DNA of 64,000 nucleotides, taken from positions 3,286,001-3,350,000 of the forward strand of contig NZ_CP022986.1 in assembly GCF_002770595.1 (NCBI RefSeq), given 5' to 3'. This DNA comes from Chryseobacterium camelliae. GTDB taxonomy: Bacteria > Bacteroidota > Bacteroidia > Flavobacteriales > Weeksellaceae. The stretch's first letter is position 1; each line of letters opens with the position of its first letter. Below the pieces are notes generated by a model that saw only the letters and a list, made by a program, of their open reading frames with translations, did no database searches and had not been told where the DNA came from. Of this stretch, positions 43,368-52,879 are shown one piece after another. Both the position numbers and the translations under genes were made by a program.

Positions 43368-43907
43368 ATGAAAAAATACTTCGTATTGATTCCTTTGCTG
43401 CTGCTGTCATGCAAAAAAGAGAAAGAAAAAACAGAAACAGCAAATCAGGATTCATCTGTGGTAACAGAGCAGACCCAGACTCAGCCGATGGCAGATTCCA
43501 TAGCTTTAAGAAAAAAAGATTCTATCATCAATAATGCTCCGGCGACCAAGGAAGTGCTCAGAACAGGGGTAATGAGAGAGGTTAAGAATGGGGAAATTAT
43601 CAGGACAATGGATGCCTCCCAACTGCCTTTCACTGTCGGGGAGCAGTTTACGGATCAGAACCAGAAGCTTATCCTGAAAATAAGTAATGTTGACCAGTCA
43701 AAAATTAATGCTAAAATCAGTACCCGGCAAAAAGATTTTAACATACGGTTTAACCAGATCAGGCTTCCTAATGGCGACTATGACGGGCCTTTTGGCAGGG
43801 ATCTGACGTATGATATCAAAAGTAAAGGTGAAGTATGGCTGATCATCGGAAAAGATCAGATGGCGGAAGGGGATGTGAAAGGTGACTTTACAGTTAGTGT
43901 GGAATAA
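43368..43907 (+). CDS. Hypothetical lipoprotein
   Basis: A 179-residue protein with a lipobox ending at Cys16 (LLLLSC), followed by a Lys/Glu/Thr/Gln-rich linker and a beta-rich domain (QLPFTVGEQFTDQNQKLIL). I do not recognise the domain. The ATG at 43368 gives a proper lipoprotein signal; the TTG at 43344 would not. Confidence 0.65.
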   Translation: MKKYFVLIPLLLLSCKKEKEKTETANQDSSVVTEQTQTQPMADSIALRKKDSIINNAPATKEVLRTGVMREVKNGEIIRTMDASQLPFTVGEQFTDQNQKLILKISNVDQSKINAKISTRQKDFNIRFNQIRLPNGDYDGPFGRDLTYDIKSKGEVWLIIGKDQMAEGDVKGDFTVSVE

Positions 43908-43948
43908 GTTGGTATAATTTCTGCAAAGACATTTTAAAATTCAATATT

Positions 43949-44461
43949 ATGAAAAATATACTGTTAACAGCCGCCGCTGCCTCTGTTGTACTGGTAAGCT
44001 GTGGGACCGTACAATCTCTGGTCCAGAATACTTTCCCCTATACGGCCAATGTTCTGATTTCAACAGGGGTTCCTGCTGATAAGGAAGTTTCATCTACAGC
44101 GACTGCTTCCAATGTACAGACCTGGTTTGGGGGTAATAACGATGCGAAAATTAAAGATGTGAGGATTTCAGACGCTAAAATATCTGTTGTATCGCCGGCT
44201 GGTGGTACACTGAATGCGCTTAAGTCCGTTAAAGTATATATCTCTTCAAACGGGACCGGCGAAAAGTTGGTGGCATCCAGATCCAATATTTCTACTGATG
44301 CTGCAAGCCTTAATCTGGACCTTAGCACTTCCGGCTTTTTGGATGAGGTCGTTAAGAGCTCAGGCCTCACCGTAAGGACGGTTTATGAACTGAAAAATCA
44401 GACCAGCTCAGATATGAACCTGAGAATTGCCCTCAATTTCAGCAGTGTACCTGCCAATTAA
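43949..44461 (+). CDS. Hypothetical lipoprotein
   Basis: A 170-residue protein with a lipobox ending at Cys18 (VVLVSC). The rest is beta-rich and Ser/Thr-rich (ISVVSPAGGTLNALKSVKVYI), which suggests a surface or periplasmic beta-sandwich. Family unknown. It is transcribed towards dtd and shares a bidirectional terminator with it. Confidence 0.65.
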   Translation: MKNILLTAAAASVVLVSCGTVQSLVQNTFPYTANVLISTGVPADKEVSSTATASNVQTWFGGNNDAKIKDVRISDAKISVVSPAGGTLNALKSVKVYISSNGTGEKLVASRSNISTDAASLNLDLSTSGFLDEVVKSSGLTVRTVYELKNQTSSDMNLRIALNFSSVPAN

Positions 44462-44482
44462 CAGGTAAAAAGCTTATTTCAT

Positions 44483-44515
44483 AAAAAAGTCTTTCATTTT
44501 TTGAAAGACTTTTTT
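44483..44515. terminator. Bidirectional terminator
   Basis: AAAAAAGTCTTTCA and TGAAAGACTTTTTT form a 14-bp perfect stem with a T5 loop, between the convergent lipoprotein gene and dtd. Confidence 0.9.
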
Positions 44516-44533
44516 ATGGTAATCGGTAATGAA

Positions 44534-44983
44534 TCAGTTTTTGGTAGCAGAGTCCATTACAATGGTTACAGGACCGTCATTGACTAGCGATACTTTCATA
44601 TCGGCACCGAATATGCCGCTTTCAGTTTTAAACCCGGATTTCGCTAATTCCTTCTTGAAATATTCAAATATCGGAACTGCCTGATCAGGTCTTGCCGCTC
44701 TGATGAATGAAGGGCGGTTTCCTTTTCTGTACTCTGCCATGAGGGTAAATTGACTGATGCACAGCAATTCCCCGGCTATATCCGTTACAGATAAATTCAT
44801 TTTTCCTTCATCGTCGCCAAAAATCCTGAGGTTCAGTATTTTTTGAACCAGCCAGTCGGCATCATCCAAAGAATCGTTTTCATCTATGCCCACCAAAAGC
44901 ATCAGCCCGCGGCCGATAGCTCCCACGATTTCTCCATTTACCTTTACACTGGATTCTGAGACTCTTTGTATAACGACTTTCAT
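44534..44983 (-). CDS. dtd: D-aminoacyl-tRNA deacylase
   Basis: The enzyme removes D-amino acids from mischarged tRNA. The 149-residue protein has the SQFTL motif at the catalytic site with the following GNRPSF, and the C-terminal NDGPVT motif (NxPxT-like) that forms the chiral proofreading pocket. Length is normal. Its start overlaps the upstream lipoprotein stop by one base. Confidence 0.97.
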   Translation of the reverse strand: MKVVIQRVSESSVKVNGEIVGAIGRGLMLLVGIDENDSLDDADWLVQKILNLRIFGDDEGKMNLSVTDIAGELLCISQFTLMAEYRKGNRPSFIRAARPDQAVPIFEYFKKELAKSGFKTESGIFGADMKVSLVNDGPVTIVMDSATKN

Positions 44984-45435
44984 TAAAAATAAATATTTAG
45001 AATTTTCCCTGAAGGATCATAATTATACAGATATGTTTTAGGAGGAATATTAGCTACAGCGGTAGGCTGGCCGGTAAGCAGGATCCATGTAGCGTTATCT
45101 TTCGGGCAGACAACCTTGATGTTGTCTTTTACTTCCAGCGTGGTAGTATTGTCAGGGCAGATATGAGGAGCATTCCGGTCATAGATTTTAAAAGTAGTAT
45201 CCGAAGCCCTTACCACAATCAATCCTTTGGTTCCGGACTGCTGTTCGTTGATGTACATCCAGTTTCCCACCTGGTTCAAAGCATAGTAAGCAGGAAGGTT
45301 GAGGTTCAGCGTTACATTGATAGGGTTATTCGGAAAGCAGCTTACCGTATCTTCACGGTTGCCGCAGGATTGGATCATTAAGCCGTTGAATATCAGTAAG
45401 GTGGTAATTGAAAGGATTGCGAAAGTTTTTTTCAT
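44983..45435 (-). CDS. Rieske-fold-like lipoprotein without iron ligands
   Basis: A 150-residue protein with a lipobox ending at Cys24 (MIQSC). The order of motifs (GTKGLIVVR, IYDRNAPHICPD, VVCPKDNATWIL, then LTGQPTA) follows the Rieske fold, but the CxH and CxxH ligand pairs are not intact: only HIC and VCP remain. It therefore probably does not bind a 2Fe-2S cluster. I know similar proteins only as unnamed Bacteroidota lipoproteins. Confidence 0.7.
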   Translation of the reverse strand: MKKTFAILSITTLLIFNGLMIQSCGNREDTVSCFPNNPINVTLNLNLPAYYALNQVGNWMYINEQQSGTKGLIVVRASDTTFKIYDRNAPHICPDNTTTLEVKDNIKVVCPKDNATWILLTGQPTAVANIPPKTYLYNYDPSGKILNIYF

Positions 45436-45542
45436 TTCAATTTAAATTTTTATATATTTGTAACTTAAACGATTATATCAACAAAACATTGTCCGGCAAA
45501 TGTCGGATTATTTTTTTATACTAAAACTAAATTTTGAAAATT

Positions 45543-46013
45543 ATGGCAAGCTATGTAACAAAGGAGGGACTCGAGAAAATGAAGGCTGAGCTGGAACAAC
45601 TGGAAACTGTTGAAAGACCTAAGATTACCCAGCAGATTGCAGAAGCGAGAGATAAAGGGGACCTGTCTGAAAATGCAGAATACGATGCAGCCAAAGAAGC
45701 GCAGGGAATGCTCGAAATGAGGATTTCCAAACTGAAGGATGCTATTGCAAGTTCCAAAATTATCGATGAAAGCCAGCTTGATACTTCAAAAGTTTCCATC
45801 CTCACTACGGTGAAGTTGAAAAATAATGCAACCCAGCAGCAGCAGGTATTTACTCTGGTACCGGATAACGAAAGTGACCTGAAAAGCGGTAAGATCTCGG
45901 TGAATACGCCTATAGCAAAAGGATTACTGGGCAAAGTGGTAGGAGAGACTGCAGAAATTGTGTTGCCGAACGGAAACAAACTGTCTTTTGAAGTGCTGGA
46001 TATCAGCCTTTAA
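45543..46013 (+). CDS. greA: Transcription elongation factor GreA
   Basis: GreA rescues backtracked RNA polymerase by stimulating transcript cleavage. The 156-residue protein has the N-terminal coiled coil with the tip residues in RDKGDLSENAEYDAAKEAQG and the C-terminal FKBP-like domain with the GLLGKVVGETAEIVLPNG segment. The ATG at 45543 gives the family's standard start MASYVTKEGLEK. Confidence 0.97.
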   Translation: MASYVTKEGLEKMKAELEQLETVERPKITQQIAEARDKGDLSENAEYDAAKEAQGMLEMRISKLKDAIASSKIIDESQLDTSKVSILTTVKLKNNATQQQQVFTLVPDNESDLKSGKISVNTPIAKGLLGKVVGETAEIVLPNGNKLSFEVLDISL

Positions 46014-46039
46014 TCATCTTTAATTTTCATCACTATACA

Positions 46040-46429
46040 ATGAGTACCATATTTACTAAAATCATCAACAGGGAAATTCCTTCCTATATTATTGCGGAAG
46101 ATGAGAATTTCGTGGCATTCCTGGATGCAATGCCTTTGGTAAAGGGGCATACCCTGGTGGTTCCTAAAAAAGAAACGGACCTGATCTTTGATCTGGAAAG
46201 TGATGAATATAAAAACCTTTGGGGCTTTACTCAGGAAATTGCTAAAAAAATCAAAAATGCAGTTCCGTGTGTAAGAGTTGGAGTGGCCGTAGTGGGGCTG
46301 GAAGTTCCCCATGCCCACATCCATCTGATTCCGCTGAATACAGTGGAAGATATGAATTTCAAAAATACCAGGCTTAAGCTGACAGATGAAGAGTATAAAG
46401 AAATTCAGAAATCAATTATTAATTCTTAA
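46040..46429 (+). CDS. HIT-family nucleotide hydrolase
   Basis: The 129-residue protein has the histidine triad as HAHIHLIPL, preceded by the family's TIFTKIINREIPSYII start and GHTLVVPKKE. HIT proteins (Hint branch) split adenosine phosphoramidates and similar AMP conjugates. It lies 26 nt after greA. Confidence 0.95.
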   Translation: MSTIFTKIINREIPSYIIAEDENFVAFLDAMPLVKGHTLVVPKKETDLIFDLESDEYKNLWGFTQEIAKKIKNAVPCVRVGVAVVGLEVPHAHIHLIPLNTVEDMNFKNTRLKLTDEEYKEIQKSIINS

Positions 46430-46486
46430 AATATAAAATCGTAAAAGTTGCTTTTGCGATTTTTATCATATAATCCAAAATTTAAA

Positions 46487-47674
46487 ATGAATTCAAACCA
46501 GTGTTCTTTTTGCGGCAGAAAGAGAAATGAAGTGCAGATGCTGATCTCCGGTCAGAACGGTTATATTTGTGAAAACTGTATCGAGCAGGCTCATGCTATT
46601 GTAAAAGACAGTGCAGCGGGCCCGGGATTTTCTCCTGCGGAAAATATCAGCGAACTTAAAAAGCCTAAGGAGATCAAAGAATTTCTGGACGAGTATGTCA
46701 TCGGACAGGATCAGGCAAAAAAACAGCTTTCCATCGCTGTTTACAACCATTATAAAAGACTGCTTCACGCAAAAGACGAAAACAGGTCTGTGGAGCTGGA
46801 AAAATCCAATATCATCATGATCGGGGAAACCGGTACCGGAAAAACGCTGCTGGCTAAAACCATTGCACGGGAGCTTAACGTTCCGTTCTGTATTGTGGAT
46901 GCCACAATCCTTACGGAAGCAGGGTATGTGGGAGAAGATGTGGAAAGCATTCTTTCCAGGCTGCTGATGGTTGCAGATTATGATGTTGAAAAGGCAGAAA
47001 GAGGAATCGTATTCATCGATGAGATTGATAAAATTGCCAGGAAATCTGATAATCCCAGCATTACCAGGGATGTATCCGGGGAAGGAGTGCAGCAAGGTCT
47101 GCTTAAACTTTTGGAAGGAAGCATCGTTAATGTACCGCCGCAGGGTGGACGTAAGCATCCGGATCAGAAATACATCCAGGTCAATACCCAGAATATCCTG
47201 TTCATTGCCGGAGGGGCTTTTGACGGGATCAAGGAAATTATTGAGAGAAGGCTGAACAAGCAGGCGATAGGGTTCAGCTCAGAGAAGATCAATAAAACCG
47301 GTGAAGATGAATATATCCTGACCAACATCAATGCTATCGATCTCCGTTCCTTCGGGTTGATTCCTGAACTGTTAGGACGTTTCCCTATCATTACATATCT
47401 GGATAAACTGACAAAGGAAACCATGGTGCGCATTATGAAAGAGCCCAGGAATTCGATCGTGAACCAGTTTGTGGAACTTTTCAAAATGGATGATACAAAA
47501 CTGGTGTTTACTGATGGTGCCATTGAGAAAATCGTAGATGAAACTATGGAGAAAGGATTAGGCGCCAGAGGGCTTAGGGGGACTACGGAAAAAGTACTTG
47601 AAGATTACATGTTTTCTATAGGCGAAGAAAAGGATATTACGCTAACTGAAGATAATATTTTCATCAATAAATAA
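46487..47674 (+). CDS. clpX: ClpP-associated unfoldase ClpX
   Basis: ClpX unfolds tagged proteins and feeds them to ClpP. The 395-residue protein has the N-terminal zinc-binding domain ([10 protein letters not shown], later YICENC), Walker A GETGTGKT, Walker [10 protein letters not shown], the pore loop GYVGEDVE and the C-terminal GARGLRG sensor segment. The ATG at 46487 gives the family start; the upstream in-frame start at 46448 would add unrelated residues. The ClpP-binding IGF loop appears as IGF in the QAIGFSS segment. Confidence 0.97.
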   Translation: MNSNQCSFCGRKRNEVQMLISGQNGYICENCIEQAHAIVKDSAAGPGFSPAENISELKKPKEIKEFLDEYVIGQDQAKKQLSIAVYNHYKRLLHAKDENRSVELEKSNIIMIGETGTGKTLLAKTIARELNVPFCIVDATILTEAGYVGEDVESILSRLLMVADYDVEKAERGIVFIDEIDKIARKSDNPSITRDVSGEGVQQGLLKLLEGSIVNVPPQGGRKHPDQKYIQVNTQNILFIAGGAFDGIKEIIERRLNKQAIGFSSEKINKTGEDEYILTNINAIDLRSFGLIPELLGRFPIITYLDKLTKETMVRIMKEPRNSIVNQFVELFKMDDTKLVFTDGAIEKIVDETMEKGLGARGLRGTTEKVLEDYMFSIGEEKDITLTEDNIFINK

Positions 47675-47705
47675 AATAATTTTTTCAGTTTATCAAAAAA
47701 AAACA

Positions 47706-47713
47706 TAACTTTG
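47706..47713 (+). promoter_or_regulatory. Probable -7 element for the T9SS-sorted protein
   Basis: TAACTTTG is an exact TAnnTTTG match. The start site would be near 47720, giving a 34-nt leader. The -33 region is only T-rich. Confidence 0.5.
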
Positions 47714-47753
47714 CCCTTGAGATATTGTATTAACACACAAATATTTATATACA

Positions 47754-49775
47754 ATGAGAAAAAGTTTATTTGCTATTGGCCTTTTAGCAGCCAGTTATTC
47801 TGTTCAGGCGCAGAATATTTTGTGTCATGTAGACACAAACGCTAATATGTATGTAAGCAAGGGAACGCTGGTCTACAGCGGGGGAGGCATGCAGATGAAA
47901 GGAAACGGTAAGATCGAAAACCATGGTAACGTTATGGTTGCAGGATCTTCTTCCGATTCTTTCAAAACAATCGATGCTTCAAATGTTGACAAAGTTGAGA
48001 GTAACGGTGGAGACAACTTCGTTAATGTGATTAACGAACCGAATTCTTACGCAACTGTCAACACCAATTCTTCATCGGCAACACCTTCGTACACCTATGG
48101 TCAGCTTTTTATTACAGGTATTCCGCAGTCCAATATTACAGGGATTGTAGATCAGCAGTATAAAGCAGTGAGCCATGGTGCCTATCAGCAGGTGGGTATG
48201 CCTTTCTATGCAAAAACGTTATCTACATTAAATTCTGAATTGGGTAAAACCTTTTCAGGAGTACGAGGTTCCGGGAACGATATCCTCCAGTGGAACAATG
48301 ATAATGTTGTATTTAATCATTTTACAAACCTTACTTACAGAATAGGTATTGATTCTCCTTTGTATGCATATTACATTCTTGGAGGAACCAATCTTGATGT
48401 AAGCGGTTCAACCAGGACATTAAAAGGACGTCCTTTTTCTGATACCAGCGGTACTTCTGTGACGTTAACCGGCGCAGGTGCCAATGTTACTTTCGGTGCA
48501 GGAGGAGGCAACGTTAACCAGTACAATGAAAAATACTGGTCATATGTTCAGGATGGATTCCATATTGCATCCGGTGGAACAGCATGGCAGGGTAATTACG
48601 GTAAAAATATCTACCAGTTTTCAAACCCTTTCCTGACAAACCTTGATCTTAGATGGATTGCTACCAATGAAAGCGCAACAACCGGAGATGGGATCAATCT
48701 GAGCAACATTCAGGCGGTTAGGTTTGAAGTAAGCGGTGTTCAATATTCCAATACCAACAATGGTGGCGGTGGTTCTGCATCGTACAAGTTTGTTTCTTTT
48801 GCAAGTAATCTGCCGGCAGGATCGCCTTCTACAGGAGGGTCTACAACTGTACCGACAGGAGACCTGGATTATCTTGTAGTACGTCCTATGAGTACTTTCG
48901 TAATCAAACTGAAGGATAATACAGCGGCTAACCAGGTATTGAATTTTAATAACCTGAGAAGATTCAATTATTTCAGCAGGGCGGCAAGTACCGATTATGG
49001 TGTGTCTGCAAGCAAGTCGAGCACTTCAACTTCAGGAACGGTAAAACAATTGGGTATTATTGGTCTTGATGCCAATGGAAATGAAGTGGCAAGAACCTAT
49101 TATGTGGTTTTTCCTAACGGAACTACGGGGCACTCCAGTAATGCTCTGACTCAGATTTCTACTCCTTCAGGAAACGTTTTAGGAACCTTTGAAGAGGATC
49201 CGGCAGGAGGGTATGACAATAACTATACCAGCCAGTACTGGTTATACATCAATGAAGCCAACGAAAATAATTTTAAGGGCAAGAATATTAAGATGGTCAA
49301 TTATGACCTTTCTAAAATCAAATCATATAAATTTGAGATCAGAGAGAATGCAGAATTGGTTTCCAACGGTACGCATCAGCTGTCGACAGGAATCGGGTTC
49401 TATTATAAAACTCCGAACGGAACCGCTCAGGCAGCAGTGCAGGGTGGTGTAGTGCCGGTTTCTGATGCCGTATTTGATTTATACTACGGTGAGCCTAACA
49501 GCGTTCTTGCGGTGGATAACACTTCAGTAAAACCTTCCAGAACGATGGTGGTTTATAATCCTGATGTTACCAATTATATAGTAAGATTTGATCCAAACTG
49601 GAAAAAAGCAGATATTGAAGTTTATGATATGAGTGGCAAGCTTGTTATCTCTAAAAAAGCAGTAAGTACTTCTAAGGATTTCGTTATCGAACTGGATAAT
49701 GCACTTAAAAATTCTTATGTAGTTAAGATTGTGTCGGATAAGGGAGAAACTGTTAACACCAAAATCTTAAAATAA
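47754..49775 (+). CDS. Secreted protein with a type IX secretion sorting domain
   Basis: The protein has 673 residues and a signal peptide (ends near YSVQA). The N-terminus contains glycine-rich strands (VYSGGGMQMKGNGKIENHG). Most of the rest is a beta-rich region with many Ser, Gly and Asn residues and no enzymatic motif that I recognise. The C-terminal 80 residues (WKKADIEVYDMSGKLVISKK, then AYVVKI-like strands and VNTKILK) are a type A T9SS sorting domain, so the protein should reach the cell surface. The gene for a small membrane protein follows without a gap. Confidence 0.85.
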   Translation: MRKSLFAIGLLAASYSVQAQNILCHVDTNANMYVSKGTLVYSGGGMQMKGNGKIENHGNVMVAGSSSDSFKTIDASNVDKVESNGGDNFVNVINEPNSYATVNTNSSSATPSYTYGQLFITGIPQSNITGIVDQQYKAVSHGAYQQVGMPFYAKTLSTLNSELGKTFSGVRGSGNDILQWNNDNVVFNHFTNLTYRIGIDSPLYAYYILGGTNLDVSGSTRTLKGRPFSDTSGTSVTLTGAGANVTFGAGGGNVNQYNEKYWSYVQDGFHIASGGTAWQGNYGKNIYQFSNPFLTNLDLRWIATNESATTGDGINLSNIQAVRFEVSGVQYSNTNNGGGGSASYKFVSFASNLPAGSPSTGGSTTVPTGDLDYLVVRPMSTFVIKLKDNTAANQVLNFNNLRRFNYFSRAASTDYGVSASKSSTSTSGTVKQLGIIGLDANGNEVARTYYVVFPNGTTGHSSNALTQISTPSGNVLGTFEEDPAGGYDNNYTSQYWLYINEANENNFKGKNIKMVNYDLSKIKSYKFEIRENAELVSNGTHQLSTGIGFYYKTPNGTAQAAVQGGVVPVSDAVFDLYYGEPNSVLAVDNTSVKPSRTMVVYNPDVTNYIVRFDPNWKKADIEVYDMSGKLVISKKAVSTSKDFVIELDNALKNSYVVKIVSDKGETVNTKILK

Positions 49776-50021
49776 ATGAAAACAATAATCAATAAACTAA
49801 TATCCGCTCTTTTTCTTGTCACTGCATTGTGGATGAATGCGCAGGGAGGAGGTACTCCAAGCATGCCTAATCCGGGAGCTTCTAACCCTAATAACGGTGT
49901 TGGAGGAGTAACTCCGGGGGCACAGGCTTCACCAATCGATATGTACGTGTTGGCATTGGGAATCGTGGCAATAATGCTCATTGTATTTTTTACGAAGAGA
50001 TACAAGAGCCATAAAATATAA
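49776..50021 (+). CDS. Small membrane protein with signal peptide and TM tail
   Basis: An 81-residue protein. A signal peptide (ends near MNAQG) is followed by a Gly/Pro/Asn-rich linker of about 30 residues and a transmembrane helix (about 54-73) with a basic tail (KRYKSHK). Its start codon directly follows the stop of the T9SS-sorted gene, so the two are coupled. This shape fits a membrane-held partner of the surface protein. No family name can be given. Confidence 0.72.
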   Translation: MKTIINKLISALFLVTALWMNAQGGGTPSMPNPGASNPNNGVGGVTPGAQASPIDMYVLALGIVAIMLIVFFTKRYKSHKI

Positions 50022-50042
50022 AAATTTTATTAAAATAATATC

Positions 50043-50072
50043 AAACTCCCCGATTAATCGGGGAGTTTTTTT
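50043..50072 (+). terminator. Rho-independent terminator
   Basis: AAACTCCCCGATT and its complement make a perfect 13-bp arm pair (effective loop ATTAAT) with a T run, 22 nt after the stop codon. Confidence 0.92.
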
Positions 50073-50083
50073 ATTTTTACCGC

Positions 50084-51370
50084 ATGAAAAAGATTTATGT
50101 ATTATCAGCAATACTCCTCAGCCTCTGCTTTCAGGCACAGTTTACAGTAACGATCCAGGCTCCCGCCGACTTTCAGGATCAGGATGCTGTCCTCTATACG
50201 CTAAATGGATCTAAAGATATTATTGCAACTAAAGAACCGTCTAAAAACCATATCTGGACTTTTAAATATCCCAAACATTATATGGGAATGATGAAGGTAT
50301 ATCTTCCATCCAGTAACAATAGCTTTAATTTCATTTCAGAGAATAAGAATGTCAATATTACATTCACTACTGAAAAGAATAAAATTAAGGATGTCATGTA
50401 CCAGGATGAATCCAATGAGTTGATGAGCCGGTTTCAGGAGAATTCACAGAAACGTCAGCTGATCCTGCCTGCACTCACCCAGATTAAGGAATATTATAAA
50501 GAAACTACGGAATTCGGGAAGGCTTTAAAAAGTGAGATCTCCAGGCTTTCTATTCAGACCGGGGATATAGATCAGTCAAAGCATCCGTTTATCTATTACT
50601 ACAATACTAATTACGATAAGTTTATAGCCGAAGGGAATGCTAAGAAGGCAACCCAGGAAGAAATCATTAATTTCATTGATAAGTCCAATGATATGCTGGA
50701 AAGCTCGTCATTGCTCAGGCCTTTATTGGTTGCTTATTTAAATACAGGCGGTAACACCAATGTTGCAGGATCTGTAGATAAACTTCTTGACCGTCTTAAA
50801 GTTGAAACACCGCGCGGACAGACCGTGTTATCCGAGCTTATTGATATTTTTGATGTTTACGATATGTCTGAGCTTAAGAGCAAATACCTCAACCTTGCTA
50901 GAAACCTTAAGTGTACTATAACCGACAGGCTGGCTTCTACATTGAAATCCAATGCGAATGTAGAAATGGGGGCTGTTTTCCCGAACTATAAGTTTCAGTC
51001 GCCGGTCAATACGACTGCCAGGTCTTTATACGATGTAAAAGCAGATAAAAAGGTTATTGTTTTCTGGTCTTCTACCTGCTCACACTGTGAAAATGAGCTT
51101 CCGAAGCTGCTTGAGAAATACAATGAGCTTAAGGCTAGAAATATCCAGGTGATAGGATTCTCATTGGATGTAGACCGAGATTCGTATATGAATAAGATCA
51201 AGGCATTCCCATGGATCAATGACTCCGAACTGAAGGGATGGAACAGCAGTTTTGCAGATACCTATAATATTCATGCAACACCAACCTATTTTATTTTAGA
51301 TGCTAACAATAAGATAATCAGCAAGCCAGAACATGTAGGGGATGTTTTGGAATATTTTAAGCTAAAATAA
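50084..51370 (+). CDS. TlpA-like thioredoxin-fold protein
   Basis: The 428-residue protein has a signal peptide (ends near CFQAQ), a long N-terminal region of about 290 residues with a beta part and a helical part, and a C-terminal TlpA/AhpC-type thioredoxin domain. The redox motif is CSHC (Cys332 and Cys335) in FWSSTCSHCENELP, and cis-Pro is in the HATPTYFILD segment. It should act as a thiol-disulfide enzyme in the periplasm. It lies next to the cysteine-rich peptide locus and could help there, but it is on the other strand and that link is only positional. Confidence 0.9.
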   Translation: MKKIYVLSAILLSLCFQAQFTVTIQAPADFQDQDAVLYTLNGSKDIIATKEPSKNHIWTFKYPKHYMGMMKVYLPSSNNSFNFISENKNVNITFTTEKNKIKDVMYQDESNELMSRFQENSQKRQLILPALTQIKEYYKETTEFGKALKSEISRLSIQTGDIDQSKHPFIYYYNTNYDKFIAEGNAKKATQEEIINFIDKSNDMLESSSLLRPLLVAYLNTGGNTNVAGSVDKLLDRLKVETPRGQTVLSELIDIFDVYDMSELKSKYLNLARNLKCTITDRLASTLKSNANVEMGAVFPNYKFQSPVNTTARSLYDVKADKKVIVFWSSTCSHCENELPKLLEKYNELKARNIQVIGFSLDVDRDSYMNKIKAFPWINDSELKGWNSSFADTYNIHATPTYFILDANNKIISKPEHVGDVLEYFKLK

Positions 51371-51371
51371 T

Positions 51372-51402
51372 TTTGGAGGTAAGCAATTATTTTCTATATT
51401 TG
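51372..51402 (+). promoter_or_regulatory. tRNA-Met promoter
   Basis: TTTG at 51372-51375 and TATATTTG at 51395-51402 are separated by 19 nt, a full match to the Bacteroidota consensus. The start site would lie near 51409, a few bases before the tRNA. Confidence 0.85.
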
Positions 51403-51414
51403 CACCACCAAAAC

Positions 51415-51488
51415 GGCGAGGTAGCTCAGTTGGTTAGAGCGCAGGATTCATAACCCTGAGGTCACGGGTTCAATTCCCGTCTTCGCTA
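51415..51488 (+). tRNA. tRNA-Met (CAT anticodon)
   Basis: The 74-nt cloverleaf has acceptor arms GGCGAGG and CTTCGCT (with G-U pairs at the first and sixth positions), D arm GCTC/GAGC, anticodon loop TTCATAA and T arm ACGGG/CCCGT with TTCAATT. The anticodon CAT fits Met; the absence of initiator-type GGG-CCC pairs in the anticodon stem points to the elongator form. An A-C mismatch closes the anticodon loop. The CCA end is not fully encoded. Confidence 0.95.
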
Positions 51489-51492
51489 CAAA

Positions 51493-51521
51493 AAAACCGG
51501 AACTTATACAGTTCCGGTTTT
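51493..51521. terminator. Terminator between tRNA-Met and the HlyD-type gene
   Basis: AAAACCGGAAC and GTTCCGGTTTT close a 7-nt loop. A and T runs on both sides let it serve the tRNA and the convergent HlyD-type gene. Confidence 0.9.
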
Positions 51522-51527
51522 TATTTT

Positions 51528-52826
51528 TTAACTCTGGTATCCCAGAAGTTTTCTCATCTGATAGAAGAATCTTTCGATAAGCCTCAGATCCTGGGTAACA
51601 ATTTCTGCATTTCCGCGAAGCTCTTTATCAAACGGAAGTGTTTTGTTGTAAGAGGTGCGCAAACCTTTCGGAAGGGTTACGTCTACATAATAATTGCCTT
51701 TATCATCAGGAGACATGGATATATTCTGGACACGTCCTTCAATGATGCCATATTCCTGAAAGCGATAGTTATCCAGCTTGATGAGCACTTTTTCTCCGGT
51801 CTTTACCTTACCTGAGTTGACAGAAGGCACCGACATCCTGCCTACCAGCTGCTCTTTGTTTTCAGGAAGGATTGTCAGGATTGCATCTCCTGTTTTCACG
51901 AATTGGTTTTCCCCGAAAAACTGCTGAAAACTTGCCACACCGTCGGTTGAAGAAACAATAAGGTAATTCTGTTCCCATTGCTTTAAGGCTTTTCTGAGCT
52001 GCTCGAACAGTTGAAGCGTCTGGGAAGAATAGGTGATCTTATCTTTTTCAGTACTGATGGCTGTGCCGCTTTTGGTCTTGTTAAGATTGGAGATGCCTTC
52101 TTCCATCTGTGACAGAGAAATATTGATGTTTTCCAGATTCTGTTGTTCCTGGATGAACTTTATCTTTTCATTTTCCAGCTCTACCGCTGAAATAACGCCC
52201 TGGTTAAACAGATCCTGTGAACGCTGATAGCTTTTCCTGGTGAGTTCATATTTAGCCTGTTCCAGCTTTTTCTGTTGCTGAAGGGTAGCGATCCTGGCGC
52301 GGTATTCCGAAATGCTCTGATTGGCAGCCAGGTTTTCCGGGGCGTATGGCTGTAGCCTTGTAAATAAGGCTTCATCCTGAAATGCCTTTGCAAAACTGTT
52401 GTAATCACCCTGAAGTTCCCCCAGCTTAAAGTGTGAGGTTTCATGTAACGGGAATGACTGCAGCTGGCTGGGTGTTAACGAGTCAACGATCTTTTTAAGA
52501 GCCAGCACATCCTGGTAATTGGCAGTTGACTGCATAACCATTAAGATATCATTTTTACGGACTTCCTGATGGTTTTTAATGAAGATCTTCTCAATCTTGG
52601 AATTGGTCCTTGCCTCCAGCTTTTCCGGCGGATTTTGAGAGGTTACCACAACAGGGGCGGGAACAAACTCAGGATACTTGATCAGGTAGCTCATAATAAG
52701 TACCATTACCAGAATAATGAGTATAATCGTATTGCCCCACCGGATCATCCAGTGAGGGGGTTGTGTAAGAATGTCCTGTACGCTTTCAGAACGGAGTTCA
52801 ATAGTATCTAAAGTATCTTTTTCCAT
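51528..52826 (-). CDS. HlyD-family membrane fusion protein (peptide exporter adaptor)
   Basis: The protein has 432 residues. A membrane helix lies at about 31-50 (IILIILVMVLIMSYLI), followed by a split lipoyl domain, a long coiled-coil hairpin (about 165-265, with SEYRARIATLQQQKKLEQAK) and a beta-barrel region with GKVKTGEKVLIKLD. It is the adaptor that links an inner-membrane ABC exporter to the outer membrane. It is last in the minus-strand order with the C39 exporter and two leader peptides, so it should serve that exporter. Confidence 0.93.
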   Translation of the reverse strand: MEKDTLDTIELRSESVQDILTQPPHWMIRWGNTIILIILVMVLIMSYLIKYPEFVPAPVVVTSQNPPEKLEARTNSKIEKIFIKNHQEVRKNDILMVMQSTANYQDVLALKKIVDSLTPSQLQSFPLHETSHFKLGELQGDYNSFAKAFQDEALFTRLQPYAPENLAANQSISEYRARIATLQQQKKLEQAKYELTRKSYQRSQDLFNQGVISAVELENEKIKFIQEQQNLENINISLSQMEEGISNLNKTKSGTAISTEKDKITYSSQTLQLFEQLRKALKQWEQNYLIVSSTDGVASFQQFFGENQFVKTGDAILTILPENKEQLVGRMSVPSVNSGKVKTGEKVLIKLDNYRFQEYGIIEGRVQNISMSPDDKGNYYVDVTLPKGLRTSYNKTLPFDKELRGNAEIVTQDLRLIERFFYQMRKLLGYQS

Positions 52827-52879
52827 ATATAAAATGTTAAACAGAAATCCTCACTCCGAGGATTTCTGGTCAGATGCAA

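Noticed and set aside
46493..47158. Minus-strand open frame of 221 codons inside clpX
   Set aside because: Antisense to a certain gene, with no domain features of its own.
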